From: an uncultured Faecalibacterium sp.
GTDB lineage: Bacteria; Bacillota; Clostridia; Oscillospirales; Ruminococcaceae
Assembly: GCA_934561555.1 (NCBI GenBank)
Contig: CAKTGQ010000017.1
Span: 1-45,160 of the forward strand
Length of the DNA: 45,160 bases
Direction: 5' to 3'
Shown here: in pieces, positions 31,775 to 41,010 of the stretch
Position numbering within the stretch: the stretch's first letter is position 1
Layout: each line of letters opens with the position of its first letter
Notes under the pieces: model-generated
The model's input: only the letters and a program-made list of their open reading frames with translations
Databases searched by the model: none
Told to the model about the DNA's origin: nothing
Program-made: the position numbers and the translations under genes

Positions 31775-32440
31775 TCACCCTTCCCTCTGCTCCACGATTT
31801 CCAAGCTGTCACGCCCCACACGACAGAGCAAAAACAGCACCTGCACACCTGCAGCCTTTGCTTCGACCAGTGCCGTGCCAAACTCCGGCTGTGTGCTGAC
31901 ATTTGGCCGCACCTCGGTGATGCCTTCCATCTGAATCACAAAGGCCACAGCACACCGATATCCTGTCCGCTGTGCCTGCGCCAGCTCGTGCAGGTGCTTC
32001 ACGCCGCGCTCGGTAGGTGCATCCGGGAAATAGCCGATACCGTCCACTTCCAGCGTGCAGCCCTTGACCTCCAACAGATACTTCTGCTCACCCTTTTCCA
32101 TGTAAAAGTCGATGCGGGACTTGCCATAGGTGAATTCCGGCCTGATATAGTCGTAGCCCTGTTTTGCAAGCCACTCCCCTACCACCTTATTGGGTGCCTG
32201 ACTGTCCATATTGACCCAGCCAAGGCCTTGCTTGTGTACCGCCACAAGGTCGTATTTTGTTTTGCGTTTCGGGTTGTCCGACACTTCCAGCCGAACCGCC
32301 GTACCGGGCAACAGCAGTTCCTTGCACCGCCCGGTGTTCTTGACATGGACGGTTTCCACTGCTCCATTCACTTCCACATAGGCAATAAAGCGGTTGGGAC
32401 GGTCAACAAAAATGCCGTCTGCGATTTCTCTGTATTTCAA
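31775..32440 (-). CDS. sfsA: DNA/RNA nuclease SfsA
   Basis: A 221-residue SfsA protein. The family signature is clear: RPNRFIAYVEVNG, VHVKNTGRCKELLLPG, VNMDSQAPNKVVGEWL, then the nuclease motif SRIDFYMEKGEQKYLLEVKG (Asp and Glu-x-Lys) and FPDAPTERGVKHLHEL. SfsA binds DNA and has structure-specific nuclease activity; its role in sugar fermentation is indirect. The start is TTG with GGAG 6 bases upstream, overlapping the region just after the orphan protein. Confidence 0.92.
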   Translation of the reverse strand: MKYREIADGIFVDRPNRFIAYVEVNGAVETVHVKNTGRCKELLLPGTAVRLEVSDNPKRKTKYDLVAVHKQGLGWVNMDSQAPNKVVGEWLAKQGYDYIRPEFTYGKSRIDFYMEKGEQKYLLEVKGCTLEVDGIGYFPDAPTERGVKHLHELAQAQRTGYRCAVAFVIQMEGITEVRPNVSTQPEFGTALVEAKAAGVQVLFLLCRVGRDSLEIVEQREG

Positions 32441-32454
32441 TCTTTACTCCATTT

Positions 32455-33537
32455 TCAGTACAGGATTCGGGAGCCATGCCCATCCTTTTTACCAAGATAA
32501 AGCTCCACGACCATTCTGCCGCTTTCGCTGTTGCAGAGTTCTTCCTTGCAGTAGCCGCAGAGCTTTCCTTCCGCTTCCGATACATAGCGGTGCAGCGGTT
32601 CCTGCAGTTCCTTCGGGATACTGCTCCACGGAATGACATAGCTCATGCCGGTATCCCCCACATCCACGATGCAGGCCCGCTCACTGTCCTCATCGGACAA
32701 AATCAGGTTCACCAGAAACACATCCGCAAACGGTGCTCCCTGATACTCTGCCTTTTGCCGTCTGCGCTCCGTCCGAAGCTCATCCAGCGCTTGATTCAGG
32801 TCATTCTCAGGCAGTGTGGACTTGTACAACAGGACATGCAATTTCTGTTCCGCTGACCCACTGTCATTCAGTTTCCCTGCCGGGAGTTCCACATCTGCAT
32901 GAATGGTGCAAATCTGTTTTTGCATTGCAGCACGCAGGTTTTCCAGTTTCTGCTGCCGTTCTGCTTCCAATTGCTGTGCAGACTTTTGATGTACTTCTTT
33001 GGCTTCTGGCTGTTGCGCAGTATGCTCCTGCTTGGGCTCTGGCTTAGGCTTTGACCGTTCACCGTGCTTTTTTGCGTCAGTCTCCGAAACGTTTTGCCCT
33101 AGTACAGTCGGCACCGACACATTTTGGACGCTGCTTTGTGCTGCCGATGCTTTCTGTGCCGCAGAAGGACGCTCCGTTCTCTTTGGTTTCACCGACCGCG
33201 TTGCACCTGTGCTCGTGCTTTTTGCCTCCGGCCTTGGTGTTTTCACCGCAGGAGCAGCATTTTTAACACTTTCCGGTCGAACCCGTGTCTGCGTCTGCCA
33301 GAAATCGCTGCCGGTGCGCTGATAATAGGACGTCTCCGCTCGTTTCCGGCTGCTGCACACACCTTCACAGATCCACGAAAAAATCAGATAGCGTTCCAGC
33401 GTATTCCAAAAGCTGCTGCGCCGATGGCAGGGTTTATGCCGTCCACGGGACGCATACACAATCACCGACAAACATCCGAAGAACAGAAAACCCGCCGCAA
33501 AACCGATCCCAGTAAACAGCTTTTTGAAAAAGCCCAT
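32455..33537 (-). CDS. Membrane-anchored protein with disordered linker, function unknown
   Basis: A 360-residue protein I do not recognise. One N-terminal membrane helix (about residues 8-28, GIGFAAGFLFFGCLSVIVYA) is followed by a Cys- and basic-rich patch. Residues about 80-205 are low in structure, rich in Lys, Pro, Ala, Glu and Gln, ending in a short helix. Residues 215-360 form a compact domain with LNLILSDEDSERACIVDVG and MSYVIPWSSIPKELQEPLHR, which looks like a small binding domain. GAGGTGTGAGAG precedes the ATG. It is 14 bases from sfsA and 18 from the macro gene. Confidence 0.6.
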   Translation of the reverse strand: MGFFKKLFTGIGFAAGFLFFGCLSVIVYASRGRHKPCHRRSSFWNTLERYLIFSWICEGVCSSRKRAETSYYQRTGSDFWQTQTRVRPESVKNAAPAVKTPRPEAKSTSTGATRSVKPKRTERPSAAQKASAAQSSVQNVSVPTVLGQNVSETDAKKHGERSKPKPEPKQEHTAQQPEAKEVHQKSAQQLEAERQQKLENLRAAMQKQICTIHADVELPAGKLNDSGSAEQKLHVLLYKSTLPENDLNQALDELRTERRRQKAEYQGAPFADVFLVNLILSDEDSERACIVDVGDTGMSYVIPWSSIPKELQEPLHRYVSEAEGKLCGYCKEELCNSESGRMVVELYLGKKDGHGSRILY

Positions 33538-33555
33538 CTCTCACACCTCTTCCGG

Positions 33556-34074
33556 TTACAGCTTCGCCTGATACACCCGCTCTGTCCGGGCATCGAAGCA
33601 GCAGAAAATCACCTGCATTGCGTAATCCGCATGTGCTTCCAGCCACTGCGCCACTGTTTTGACCGCAATCTCCGTGGCATCCTCCAGCGGGTAGCCATAC
33701 ACGCCGGTCGAAATTGCCGGGAAGGCAATGCTGTGGAGTTCATACTCTTTGGCAAGGTCCAGCGAATTGCGGTAGCAGTCCGCCAGCTGCGTGGCATCCT
33801 CTGCTGTGCCGGAATAAATCGGCCCCACTGTATGAATGATATACTTTGCTTTCAACCGATAGCCCTTAGTGATTTTTGCTTCTCCGGTGCGGCAGCCGTG
33901 CAGCGTGCGGCACTCCGCCAACAGTTCCGGCCCTGCTGCCCGGTGAATAGCACCGTCCACACCGCCGCCACCCAGCAGACTCCGATTGGCTGCATTCACG
34001 ATGCCGTCACAGTCCAGTTTGGTAATATCACCCTGCACCACTTGAATCTGATTTTTGACTTTTTCGGAAATCAT
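33556..34074 (-). CDS. Macro-domain O-acetyl-ADP-ribose deacetylase type
   Basis: A 172-residue stand-alone macro domain. [20 protein letters not shown], the [14 protein letters not shown] loop and the [12 protein letters not shown] motif match MacroD/YmdB-type enzymes that remove ADP-ribose or the acetyl group of O-acetyl-ADP-ribose. I start at ATG 34074, where GAGG is 8 bases upstream; the frame is open 28 codons further, overlapping the next gene. It is 10 bases after an isochorismatase-like hydrolase. Confidence 0.88.
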   Translation of the reverse strand: MISEKVKNQIQVVQGDITKLDCDGIVNAANRSLLGGGGVDGAIHRAAGPELLAECRTLHGCRTGEAKITKGYRLKAKYIIHTVGPIYSGTAEDATQLADCYRNSLDLAKEYELHSIAFPAISTGVYGYPLEDATEIAVKTVAQWLEAHADYAMQVIFCCFDARTERVYQAKL

Positions 34075-34084
34075 GGTAGATACC

Positions 34085-34612
34085 TCACTTTTTGAGCAGC
34101 TCCAGTGCCTTGTCCATGGGCACACAATCGGCATAGCGGTCCGGCCAGAGGAACTCATTATAATAGCGGTAGCTCTGCTCCCCTGTCATATACTCGTTGT
34201 TCTGCGTGGAATTTGCATAGGCAGGAACGATCATGTGCAGGCCATGCTCAAAGCCCGCCTCCACCGTTGCATTGATGCAGAAGTCGGTCATGATGCCGCA
34301 GACCATCACATCTTTTTCGCCCTTTTCCGTCAGATATTCCAGCAGACCGCTTTCTTTTTTGAACGCACTGCATACGGTTTTGACGAACCGTTTTTCAGTC
34401 AGCAGCGGTGCAAACCCGGAATAGACCTCAAATTCATCGTCCCCGATGGAAAAGCCTGTACCGGGCCCATCGTCATGCTGGACATAGACGACCTCGATTC
34501 CCTGTTCGCGGGCAGTCCGGATTAGTTTCCTGATGTTGCTGACAAACTTTTCAAACGCATACAGGCGTTCATCCACGATACCTTTCTGTGTATCCACAAC
34601 CAGTAAAACCAT
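34085..34612 (-). CDS. Isochorismatase-family hydrolase (nicotinamidase-like)
   Basis: A 175-residue cysteine hydrolase. Asp in [10 protein letters not shown] (about residue 7), the catalytic Cys in [17 protein letters not shown] (about 113) and the intermediate Lys/Glu in TEKRFVKTV form the family triad. Pairing with a macro-domain gene suggests NAD/ADP-ribose metabolism (nicotinamidase or a related amide hydrolase), but the specificity cannot be read. Start ATG with only a weak ribosome site. Confidence 0.82.
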   Translation of the reverse strand: MVLLVVDTQKGIVDERLYAFEKFVSNIRKLIRTAREQGIEVVYVQHDDGPGTGFSIGDDEFEVYSGFAPLLTEKRFVKTVCSAFKKESGLLEYLTEKGEKDVMVCGIMTDFCINATVEAGFEHGLHMIVPAYANSTQNNEYMTGEQSYRYYNEFLWPDRYADCVPMDKALELLKK

Positions 34613-34678
34613 GTGTAAGCCCTCCTGTGTATCTTTGGTTTCATCCTACCATAGACCGTTGCTTTCTACAAGCGGATT

Positions 34679-34723
34679 CAAAAAATCCCCACAGGGAAAA
34701 CCTGTGTTTCACCTGCAGGGATT
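34679..34723 (-). terminator. Terminator after the Gly-rich peptide gene
   Basis: Minus-strand stem AATCCC.GCAGG / CCTGT.GGGGATT with a T-run (TTTTTTG). Just downstream of the 34727 stop. Confidence 0.8.
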
Positions 34724-34726
34724 GAT

Positions 34727-34948
34727 TCAGCCACCCAAGACGATCAGGATCAGCACCACGACCACTGCAATAGCGATCAGGCAGCCGCACCCGCTGCCGT
34801 CCCCGCCGCCACCACCGCCATTGTTGTTGTGGTTTCCGCCACCACCACCGCCGCCGGACGAGCCGCCGAAGTTGCGGTTGAACGCCGTCATGTACTGGTC
34901 ATAGCCCGTATCGCCTTTGCCGAAGTAACCATAATCACCGTTTGACAT
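34727..34948 (-). CDS. Small Gly-rich protein with one C-terminal membrane helix
   Basis: A 73-residue protein: a polar start (MSNGDYGYFGKGDTGYDQYM), a Gly/Asn-rich middle (a run of seven Gly then HNNN and six more Gly) and a C-terminal membrane segment CGCLIAIAVVVVLILIVLGG. It resembles small tail-anchored peptides of unknown role. It has its own terminator and GAGGACAAAACA before the ATG. Confidence 0.6.
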   Translation of the reverse strand: MSNGDYGYFGKGDTGYDQYMTAFNRNFGGSSGGGGGGGNHNNNGGGGGGDGSGCGCLIAIAVVVVLILIVLGG

Positions 34949-35031
34949 TGTTTTGTCCTCCTCAGAAGTCTGTTGTTGCTTCTTCTGAAGGTATCTTACA
35001 AAAAGTGATATCCAATAAACATCCTTTCTAA

Positions 35032-37287
35032 TTATTTTTTGAATCGCGCATAATATTTTTCAAGGCTCTTGTCGCAGACGTCCACAATATGCAGCCAGTC
35101 TTCCCGTGTCAGCTTGCGGAAGATGATGGGATTCACTTCAACGGTCTCTACATCTTTGCAGCGCATCAGAAAGCGCATGTCTTCAAAACGCTTGAACGGA
35201 TTGGACAGAATGTTCTTCTCCACATCCTTCTTAGTATAGCCACCCTTTTGGTAGATACTGTTGGGCTTTTCCGCAATCATCCCATGCGCCTTACGGTCTT
35301 CATAGAAGTCAATGAAGTAATCTACCACATCCGGCAGGGCAACTCTGCCATTGCTGTCCATATACTCATAAATCGCTTTGAGCAGGACCGGCTTATAGGA
35401 GAAGCTCATATCCATCGTTTCAATGAATTTCATGAACTTATCTGCCATATTTTGCGGCGTGATGAGATCCCAGCCGTACTGCTTGGCAATGTTTCGGACA
35501 CTTTCCTCGCGGAAATAGTGGAACATCCGCTTGTCGCCAAACGGGACAGAAAGATCCGGCTTGATTTTTCCATCCTTGATATAACGATCTACCGTTTCGG
35601 ATTGCACATCTACCATCCGAACAAACTCAATCTGCGAGATCATATCCTTGACGCTGTTCTGCCAATTGAACAAGTCGATGATTTCGTAGTCGTCTACATC
35701 GATCGGCACATCCAGCCACGCTTCCGGCTTTTCTCCCTTGAACAGCATATCCTGATCCAACTTCCGCTTGTTCTCCGGGGCCAGCACATAGGCCATGGGC
35801 TGATATTTTGAAATATCCAGCACCCGATGCAGACTGTATGGCATATTGAACATATTGGCGTTGTCTACAAAATCAATCACCAGCAGTTCATCTTTTCCCG
35901 GACAGCGGCGGGTGCCACGCCCAAGCTGCTGCATATAGATTGTTTTAGACATTGTGGGCCGTGCCATGAACAGCACTGTGGTGTGAGGACTATCCCAGCC
36001 CTCATTCAGCAAGTCACAGGCACAAAGAACATTCGTAGATCCGGTTTCGTAATCTTTCAGGATCTTATTCCGGATTTCCACCCGATCGCGCCTGGAAACA
36101 GCCTCTGCTTTCACACCATTGTCGCGCAGTAGCTTCGCAATCTCCGCCGCATGATCTACGCTTGCGCAGAAAATCACAGTCTTTTTGCCATTCACATACT
36201 TCAGATAGGTATCAACGATCAACTGATTGCGCTCCGGGATGAACAGCTTGCTTTCCAGATCTTGCGAGTTGTATTTAATACCATTGATTCGCACATCTGT
36301 CAGATCAATATTGGTTTTGACCCGGATGCAGCGAATCGGCACCAATACGCCGCGCTCCACTGCAGTCTTCAGGTCCATTTTGTGGGCAACATTCTGGAAC
36401 AACTCCAGCATATCCTCGCCATCGCTGCGTTCCGGGGTAGCGGTCAACCCCAGAATAAACTTCGGATGGAAGTAGGTAAAAATCTTTTGATAAGTATTAG
36501 CCGCCGCATGGTGGCATTCATCCACGATCAAATAATCAAAATCTGTCGGGGAGAATTTTGCCAAATCCTTAGAGATGCTCTGCACCGTGGCAAAAATAAC
36601 AGTCTGCGAAACATCTTTCTGGCTTCCGGTATATTCCCCCAGTGTAGCCTCTGGCCACACTTTTGCAAACGTATCCTTAGCCTGTTAAGCCAGCTTCAGG
36701 GCATTGACCAGAAAGAGCGTTCGTCCTCCAACAGCTTTGGCATCTGTGGCTGCCGTGATTGTTTTTCCGACACCGGTTGCGTGGTACAGCAGCGCGATGG
36801 TTTTACCATCCTCACGCATCTTCTTCAGGTTGTCGATAGCCTCCTGTTGGTAATCCCGCAGCTCTATTGTCTGCCCCATCTGAACCGGAAGGTCTGCTTC
36901 AAAAGCCTTGAACATGGGACTGCTGCCCAAGAAAGTAATCAGCTCATCCTTAACCTTTTCCGGTTGCTTTTCAAGCTGGCTATAAATCCATCGGTATACT
37001 TTCCAGTTGTCGTAAATCAAGCTATTCTGCTTCAGGAGGTCATCCGCATACTTGTTCTCAGACACCTTGCTTGGGTTATGGTAGGTTTCGCCGTCTATCT
37101 CAATCGCAATTTTGGATTCAGGAGATTCCAGCGCAAAATCGATATAACGGTGCCGACCGTAAATATCCACACAAGGATATTGCACTTGTAGATTTTCCGT
37201 CTTTTCCGGGCCAAACGCCTCACAGAACAACTGAACAAACAGTTCTTCCGCACGGCTGTTAACACTGGTTGCTTTTGATGGTTCCAT
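35032..37287 (-). pseudogene. Nuclease-helicase (DEAD/DEAH, restriction type) interrupted by one in-frame stop
   Basis: One reading frame of 752 codons split by a single TAA at 36685-36687; codons on both sides read through in the same frame (ALKLA, stop, QAKDTFAKVWPEATL). The first 200 residues hold a Vsr/DUF559-like nuclease region (HRYIDFALES, AIEIDGETYHNP) and Walker A YHATGVGKTITAA. After the stop come IVDECHHAAANTYQK, LGLTATPERSDG and LGRGTRRCPG, then a 250-residue C-terminal part. The set matches type I/III-like or orphan restriction helicases. GGAGG precedes the ATG at 37287; a GTG at 36660 could restart the second part. Confidence 0.8.
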
Positions 37288-37554
37288 GATGGCCTCCCAG
37301 TCATATCATAGCTGCTTCAAACGAGTACCCCATCGCCCGCGAACATTCGCAGTTGGTTTGTTTTCTTTCAGTCTTGCTATGATTCCATCTTCTTTCTACC
37401 AAAATAAAGCAGTAATTGACAATTTTCAATTTACTATATCAAAGTATACTCTTTGCTTAATTTTCAGGCAATGTTTTTGTGAAAATTCCAATATTTCAAG
37501 TTGTTTTCCGTACCTTTAAACAAAAAATTTCCGTTATCTTTGTGGATTGTAACA
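37288..37554. other. AT-rich intergenic stretch
   Basis: No open frame, promoter or repeat in it that I can support. It is clearly more AT-rich than the flanking genes, as at a border of acquired DNA. The helicase gene starts at its left end and a hairpin cluster at its right. Confidence 0.5.
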
Positions 37555-37680
37555 GCTTGCGCAAGCAGTGCGTCTGTCTATACAAACGCCTATTTTGCGA
37601 TGCAAAACGCTTGTTGGGGAACACCCCAAGCCCCTATGATCTGCATTTTTCCCAATGCAGGCTGCGCATCCCTGCGGGAC
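37555..37680. repeat. Cluster of five short palindromes or hairpins
   Basis: In 126 bases: a perfect 12-bp palindrome GCTTGCGCAAGC (37555-37566), TTTTGC-GAT-GCAAAA (37593-37607), TTGGGG-AACA-CCCCAA (37614-37629), CTGCATT/AATGCAG (37641-37660) and a GCATCCC/GGGACGC hairpin with one mismatch (37665-37681). Such clusters occur at transfer origins and single-strand origins of mobile elements, and the TTGGGG..CCCCAA part resembles ones seen next to relaxase genes. It could also end the gene at 37686-38186. Confidence 0.4.
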
Positions 37681-37685
37681 GCTTT

Positions 37686-38186
37686 TTACCCAGTGATGTG
37701 TTCCGGGTCGTTAAGAACTTGCATGAGGTGAGAAGCAGCTTCTGCTAAAGAAGCATACTTCATCTGTTCAGGAACAGGCTCATTCAGAAGCGAAACACCC
37801 CACGCCTGCATACGGTCCACAAGTTCTTTCTGTGCCTGTAATGCCGCTGCCTTACGCACATCCGGGGTGGTTTCTCTATCCAGAACGTAGGCTGTGGAGT
37901 ATTTTCCGTTGCGATCTTCCGTCAGCTGCACCATGGAATAGTGGTCATCCCAGAAATGGCAGAACCAGACCCTACCGCCGATGTTCTCCATGTCATGGCG
38001 CAGTTCTTCTTCGCTGCTCCATTGCGGAGTCTCGGACAAAATGCGTTTCAATTCCGAAAGAGCTTGCTGTTCTTCATCCGATAACTTCTGGCGGCATTCA
38101 TGGTACAGGTCGTTCTGCCAATACGGACTCAGCGTTCCATTCCGGGCATCTTCCATTGCCTCTTCGATATTGGGAAGAATCGTCAT
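37686..38186 (-). CDS. Hypothetical protein, acidic, 166 residues
   Basis: I do not recognise this protein. It starts MTILPNIEEAMEDARNGTLS, is rich in Glu and Gln, and contains WFCHFWDDHYSMVQLTEDRN and a helical C-terminal half with QAQKELVDRMQAWGV and LAEAASHLMQVLND. Likely soluble and alpha-helical. GAGGTG is 6 bases before the ATG; a TTG six codons earlier is also open. It sits between the hairpin cluster and an XRE regulator, with repeats of TAGTGTTG upstream (38210-38240). Confidence 0.5.
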   Translation of the reverse strand: MTILPNIEEAMEDARNGTLSPYWQNDLYHECRQKLSDEEQQALSELKRILSETPQWSSEEELRHDMENIGGRVWFCHFWDDHYSMVQLTEDRNGKYSTAYVLDRETTPDVRKAAALQAQKELVDRMQAWGVSLLNEPVPEQMKYASLAEAASHLMQVLNDPEHITG

Positions 38187-38209
38187 GTTGTTCACCTCAA
38201 TCAAACGCT

Positions 38210-38245
38210 AATAGTGTTGGACTCACACTTATAGTGTTGATTATA
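38210..38245 (-). promoter_or_regulatory. Promoter and operator-like repeats upstream of the 166-residue protein
   Basis: TATAAT on the minus strand at 38240-38245, without a good -35 box. Between it and the gene are two direct copies of TAGTGTTG about 20 bases apart, also readable as an AGTGT/ACACT inverted pair. The neighbouring XRE protein could bind here. Confidence 0.45.
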
Positions 38246-38261
38246 AACTATTTGAGGGCAA

Positions 38262-38293
38262 AAAGAAAGAGCACCAGCGTGTTGCTGATGCTC
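38262..38293 (-). terminator. Terminator after the XRE gene
   Basis: Stem GAGCATCAGC/GCTGGTGCTC (one G-T pair) with a five-base loop, then TTTCTTTTT on the minus strand. Confidence 0.85.
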
Positions 38294-38307
38294 CAATGGC
38301 ACATAAA

Positions 38308-38640
38308 TTATTTTGTGATATAGGGAATATTGTCGGTGTATGCGTTCAGGATGTCAATGGCAGCTTTCTTCTGCCCCGGTGTAAGCTGACTCAACTTTTT
38401 GTTCAGTTCATCATCTGCCACATGGGATGCGGACGCAACGGAATCCCGAATAAGCACATCTGCGGATACATCCAACGCCTCAACGATTCGGATAAAAGTT
38501 TCCAGTTTAGGCATTTTAACTCCGCGCTCCAAGTCTCCAACATAGTTTGCCGACAAATCGATTCGTTCAGCAAACTGTTCGATTGTCCAACCCTTTTCTT
38601 TGCGCTGCTCTCGTATTCGTTGACCCAAAAGCGTATTCAT
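38308..38640 (-). CDS. XRE-family transcriptional regulator
   Basis: A 110-residue regulator. The N-terminal helix-turn-helix covers residues 5-60: LLGQRIREQRKEKGWTIEQF, ERIDLSANYVGDLERG and PKLETFIRIVEALDVSADVL. The rest is a short alpha-helical tail. Typical of regulators of conjugative or integrative elements. It is followed by a terminator and lies beside a gene relic region with recombinase and TnpV, consistent with a mobile origin. Confidence 0.85.
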   Translation of the reverse strand: MNTLLGQRIREQRKEKGWTIEQFAERIDLSANYVGDLERGVKMPKLETFIRIVEALDVSADVLIRDSVASASHVADDELNKKLSQLTPGQKKAAIDILNAYTDNIPYITK

Positions 38641-38865
38641 AGCGACCTCACATTCTGTTTGTGTTTATTGCACACCAATAGCATACCTGTCGCATTTTTT
38701 GTTATACACAATCAGTCAGCATTTATTCAACGCTAGTCGGGTGCTTTTGAGACAGAAAATTTTTGTGCGTATCTTTGGTCAAAAAGGCAATGGTCTTTTG
38801 GGACAGCACATGGTACAATAGCAAGCGTTGTATCGTTTGCACATGACCGAAGATAAAAGATAGGA

Positions 38866-39446
38866 GCTGCTGAACGTGGATATTGGGAAATCTCGGATGG
38901 GATTGTAGCGATGGGAGCCAAGAGCCAGACGGGCAAGGATCACTTCTCGGTGGAGACCATCCGGTATATGCTGTCGAATGAAACCTATGTAGGGGACAAG
39001 CTCCTTCAGAAGCAGCCTCCGAGAGATTACATCACGAAGAAACCCGATCCCAACCGGGAGTACAAGCCGAACTACCTGACGGATGACCATGAGGCAATCA
39101 TCGACCGAGAGACATGGAACGCCGTACAGGAGATCCTTAAACAGCGAGAAGCGGACAATAAGGCCGGCATCTACCGGCGCAGTAAGGGGCATCACCCTCT
39201 CTACGGAAAAGTCTTCTGCGGGGAGTGTGGTGCTCCTTTTGTACGCAGGACTTATAAGGGCAGATCTGGACACTACAAGGCATGGAACTGCAAGGAACGG
39301 CAGAAAGGGAAAAGGGCAACGGCTGCATGAATTGAATCATCAAGGAAGATGCGCTGGTGCAGGCTGTGTCTGAGAATCTGGGTGCTGATGCGGTGGACAG
39401 GGTTCAGAAAGTGCTGGTGTTCAAGGATAGGATAGAAATCATGTGA
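38866..39446 (+). pseudogene. Serine recombinase C-terminal remnant
   Basis: The plus strand encodes ERGYWEISDGIVAMGAKSQT, then DHFSVETIRYMLSNETYVGD (Recombinase domain), PLYGKVFCGECGAPFVRR and WNCKERQKG (zinc-ribbon cysteines). The catalytic N-terminal domain is missing; the frame upstream of 38866 is closed. After GKG a one-base shift and a TGA interrupt the frame, yet IIKEDALVQAVSENLG and VLVFKDRIEIM continue to 39446. So it is both truncated and frameshifted. Confidence 0.8.
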
Positions 39447-39452
39447 CAGAGT

Positions 39453-39527
39453 GCAGCCCATCGGGTTGCCTTCCGACTGTGTGGATAGAAACATGGCTGG
39501 AAGGTGACCGGGTGGGCTGCCTTTTTG
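39453..39527 (+). terminator. Long imperfect terminator hairpin after the recombinase relic
   Basis: About 22 partly mismatched pairs between GCAGCCCATCGGGTTGCCTTCC-like and GGAAGGTGACCGGGTGGGCTGC arms, then CTTTTTGC. Confidence 0.65.
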
Positions 39528-39539
39528 CTTATGGGGTGA

Positions 39540-39568
39540 TTGATAATAGTGCTGCCATGCGGTATTAT
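39540..39568 (+). promoter_or_regulatory. Promoter of the UvrD-like gene
   Basis: TTGATA (39540-39545), 17 bases, TATTAT (39563-39568) on the plus strand, about 30 bases before the GTG start. Confidence 0.65.
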
Positions 39569-39599
39569 AAGATAAAAACCGTTAATTGGAGGCACTTCC

Positions 39600-40601
39600 G
39601 TGGGCTTTTTTCAGAAAATAATTGATGATTTTGGGCTGGGGCAGCATAAGGTGGATGAGGAATCACTCTATGCCCAGATTGCTCTGTTCAAGGATGATTT
39701 GAAAGCGCAGGAAGGAAAATACACCAATCAGGACGAAGCCATCCAGTTTAGGGACAAGTGGGCAGACCTTTACAAAGAGGCGAAGGCGGCCCGGCTTGGA
39801 AAGAAATCTCCATTGTGGGAAGAACGAAAGCAGTTCACGGATACCTTTGACAGATTGGCGGAGGTGTTGACTGGATACAACAGTGCAGTTATCGCCGCTG
39901 AATCGAAACGGTGTGACGCCTTACTTTCCGACATTGACGGCAAAAATCTCGACCCACAGCAACGGGCAGTTGTCCTCTGCAATGAGAAAAGGATGCTGGT
40001 CTTGGCGGGTGCCGGCAGCGGTAAAACGCTTACGATAGCCGGAAAGGTAAAGTATCTGTGTCAGGAGAAGGGTGTGAACCCGGAGGACATCCTCCTTATC
40101 GCCTTTATCCATAAATCGGCTGAAGAAATGACAGAACGCATATCTGGAAAGCTGGGAATTCCGGTTTCTGCGACCACGTTCCATAAGCTGGGCTTGGATC
40201 TCATCAGAGAAGCAGAGGGAAAACGCCCGGATGTGTATGAAAGGCTTACGGATTTTTGCCGGAACTATTTCCAGAATGTGATCACAACACAGGCAGACCG
40301 GGTAAGGTGTATTATTGAGTTCTTTGCGTACTATCTTCATATCCCGGCAGATATGGAGCAGTTCGACTCTCTGGGTGAAGCCTACGATTACGAAAAGTCC
40401 GTGGATCTTGAAACTCTGCGATCAAAGTACGATCAGGTAAAGTGGATCGGTAAGAAAGAACAGAGCAAAAAGGAACAGCATCGGACCCTTCAAGATGAAC
40501 GGGTACGCAGTCTGGAAGAGGTTTCTATCGCAAACTTCCTGTTTCTGAACGGAGTCCAGTACGAATATGAACGGCCGTATCCGTTCCCCGATACTACCTG
40601 A
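39600..40601 (+). pseudogene. UvrD-like helicase, N-terminal part only
   Basis: 333 residues. Walker A is AGAGSGKTLTIAGKV (about residues 136-150), preceded by LDPQQRAVV (Q-motif) and followed by LLIAFIHKSAEEMTERI (motif Ia) and VSATTFHKLGLDL. The protein stops at YERPYPFPDTT, where longer relatives continue with a nuclease-like segment and the remaining helicase motifs (IV-VI), so more than half is lost. The start is GTG after TTGGAGG. TnpV follows after 22 bases, suggesting that an element joined here. Confidence 0.75.
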
Positions 40602-40623
40602 CCAATAAGAGAGGAGAATCCGC

Positions 40624-41010
40624 ATGAACGAACTGAAAAAATCCATCCATGACAACGCCAACGGTCTGGACTACACCCTTGTCAACGACCACTATCTGCC
40701 AAACCTGACCGTAGCAGTTCCGGCAGAGCACCCCACCGGGCGGTGGGGCCGCTTACATAAGACGTATCTGAAGGAGCAGCACCCTGTCCGGTATAACCAA
40801 CTGCTCCTGTCCGGTGAGTTAGGCGGCTATCTTGCCAAGCTGGACAAGCAGGCCGAGGAACAGCTTGCATTGACCATCCAGCAGATGCAGGAAGCCGAGG
40901 GCGTGACCGAAGCCCTGAAAGCCGCCGATCAGCTGGAATGGGTGCGCCGGATGAACAGCATCCGCAGCCGTGCCGAGGAGATCATCAAGACAGAGATGAT
41001 CTATTGTTAG
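40624..41010 (+). CDS. tnpV: Transposon-encoded protein TnpV
   Basis: A 128-residue TnpV-like protein, commonly found in conjugative transposons of gut Firmicutes. The LDYTLVNDHYLPNLTV start, GRWGRLHKTYLKEQHPVRYNQ and LLLSGELGGYL segments and the EWVRRMNSIRSRAEEIIKTE end match the family. Its function is unknown. GAGAGGAGAATCCGC precedes the ATG. It marks the truncated UvrD region as part of a mobile-element remnant. A plausible run of element-derived codons continues to about 41120. Confidence 0.85.
   Translation: MNELKKSIHDNANGLDYTLVNDHYLPNLTVAVPAEHPTGRWGRLHKTYLKEQHPVRYNQLLLSGELGGYLAKLDKQAEEQLALTIQQMQEAEGVTEALKAADQLEWVRRMNSIRSRAEEIIKTEMIYC

Noticed and set aside
36151..37191. 346-codon plus-strand frame over the nuclease-helicase
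   Set aside because: Antisense shadow; the minus strand has Walker A, DEAH and other helicase motifs.
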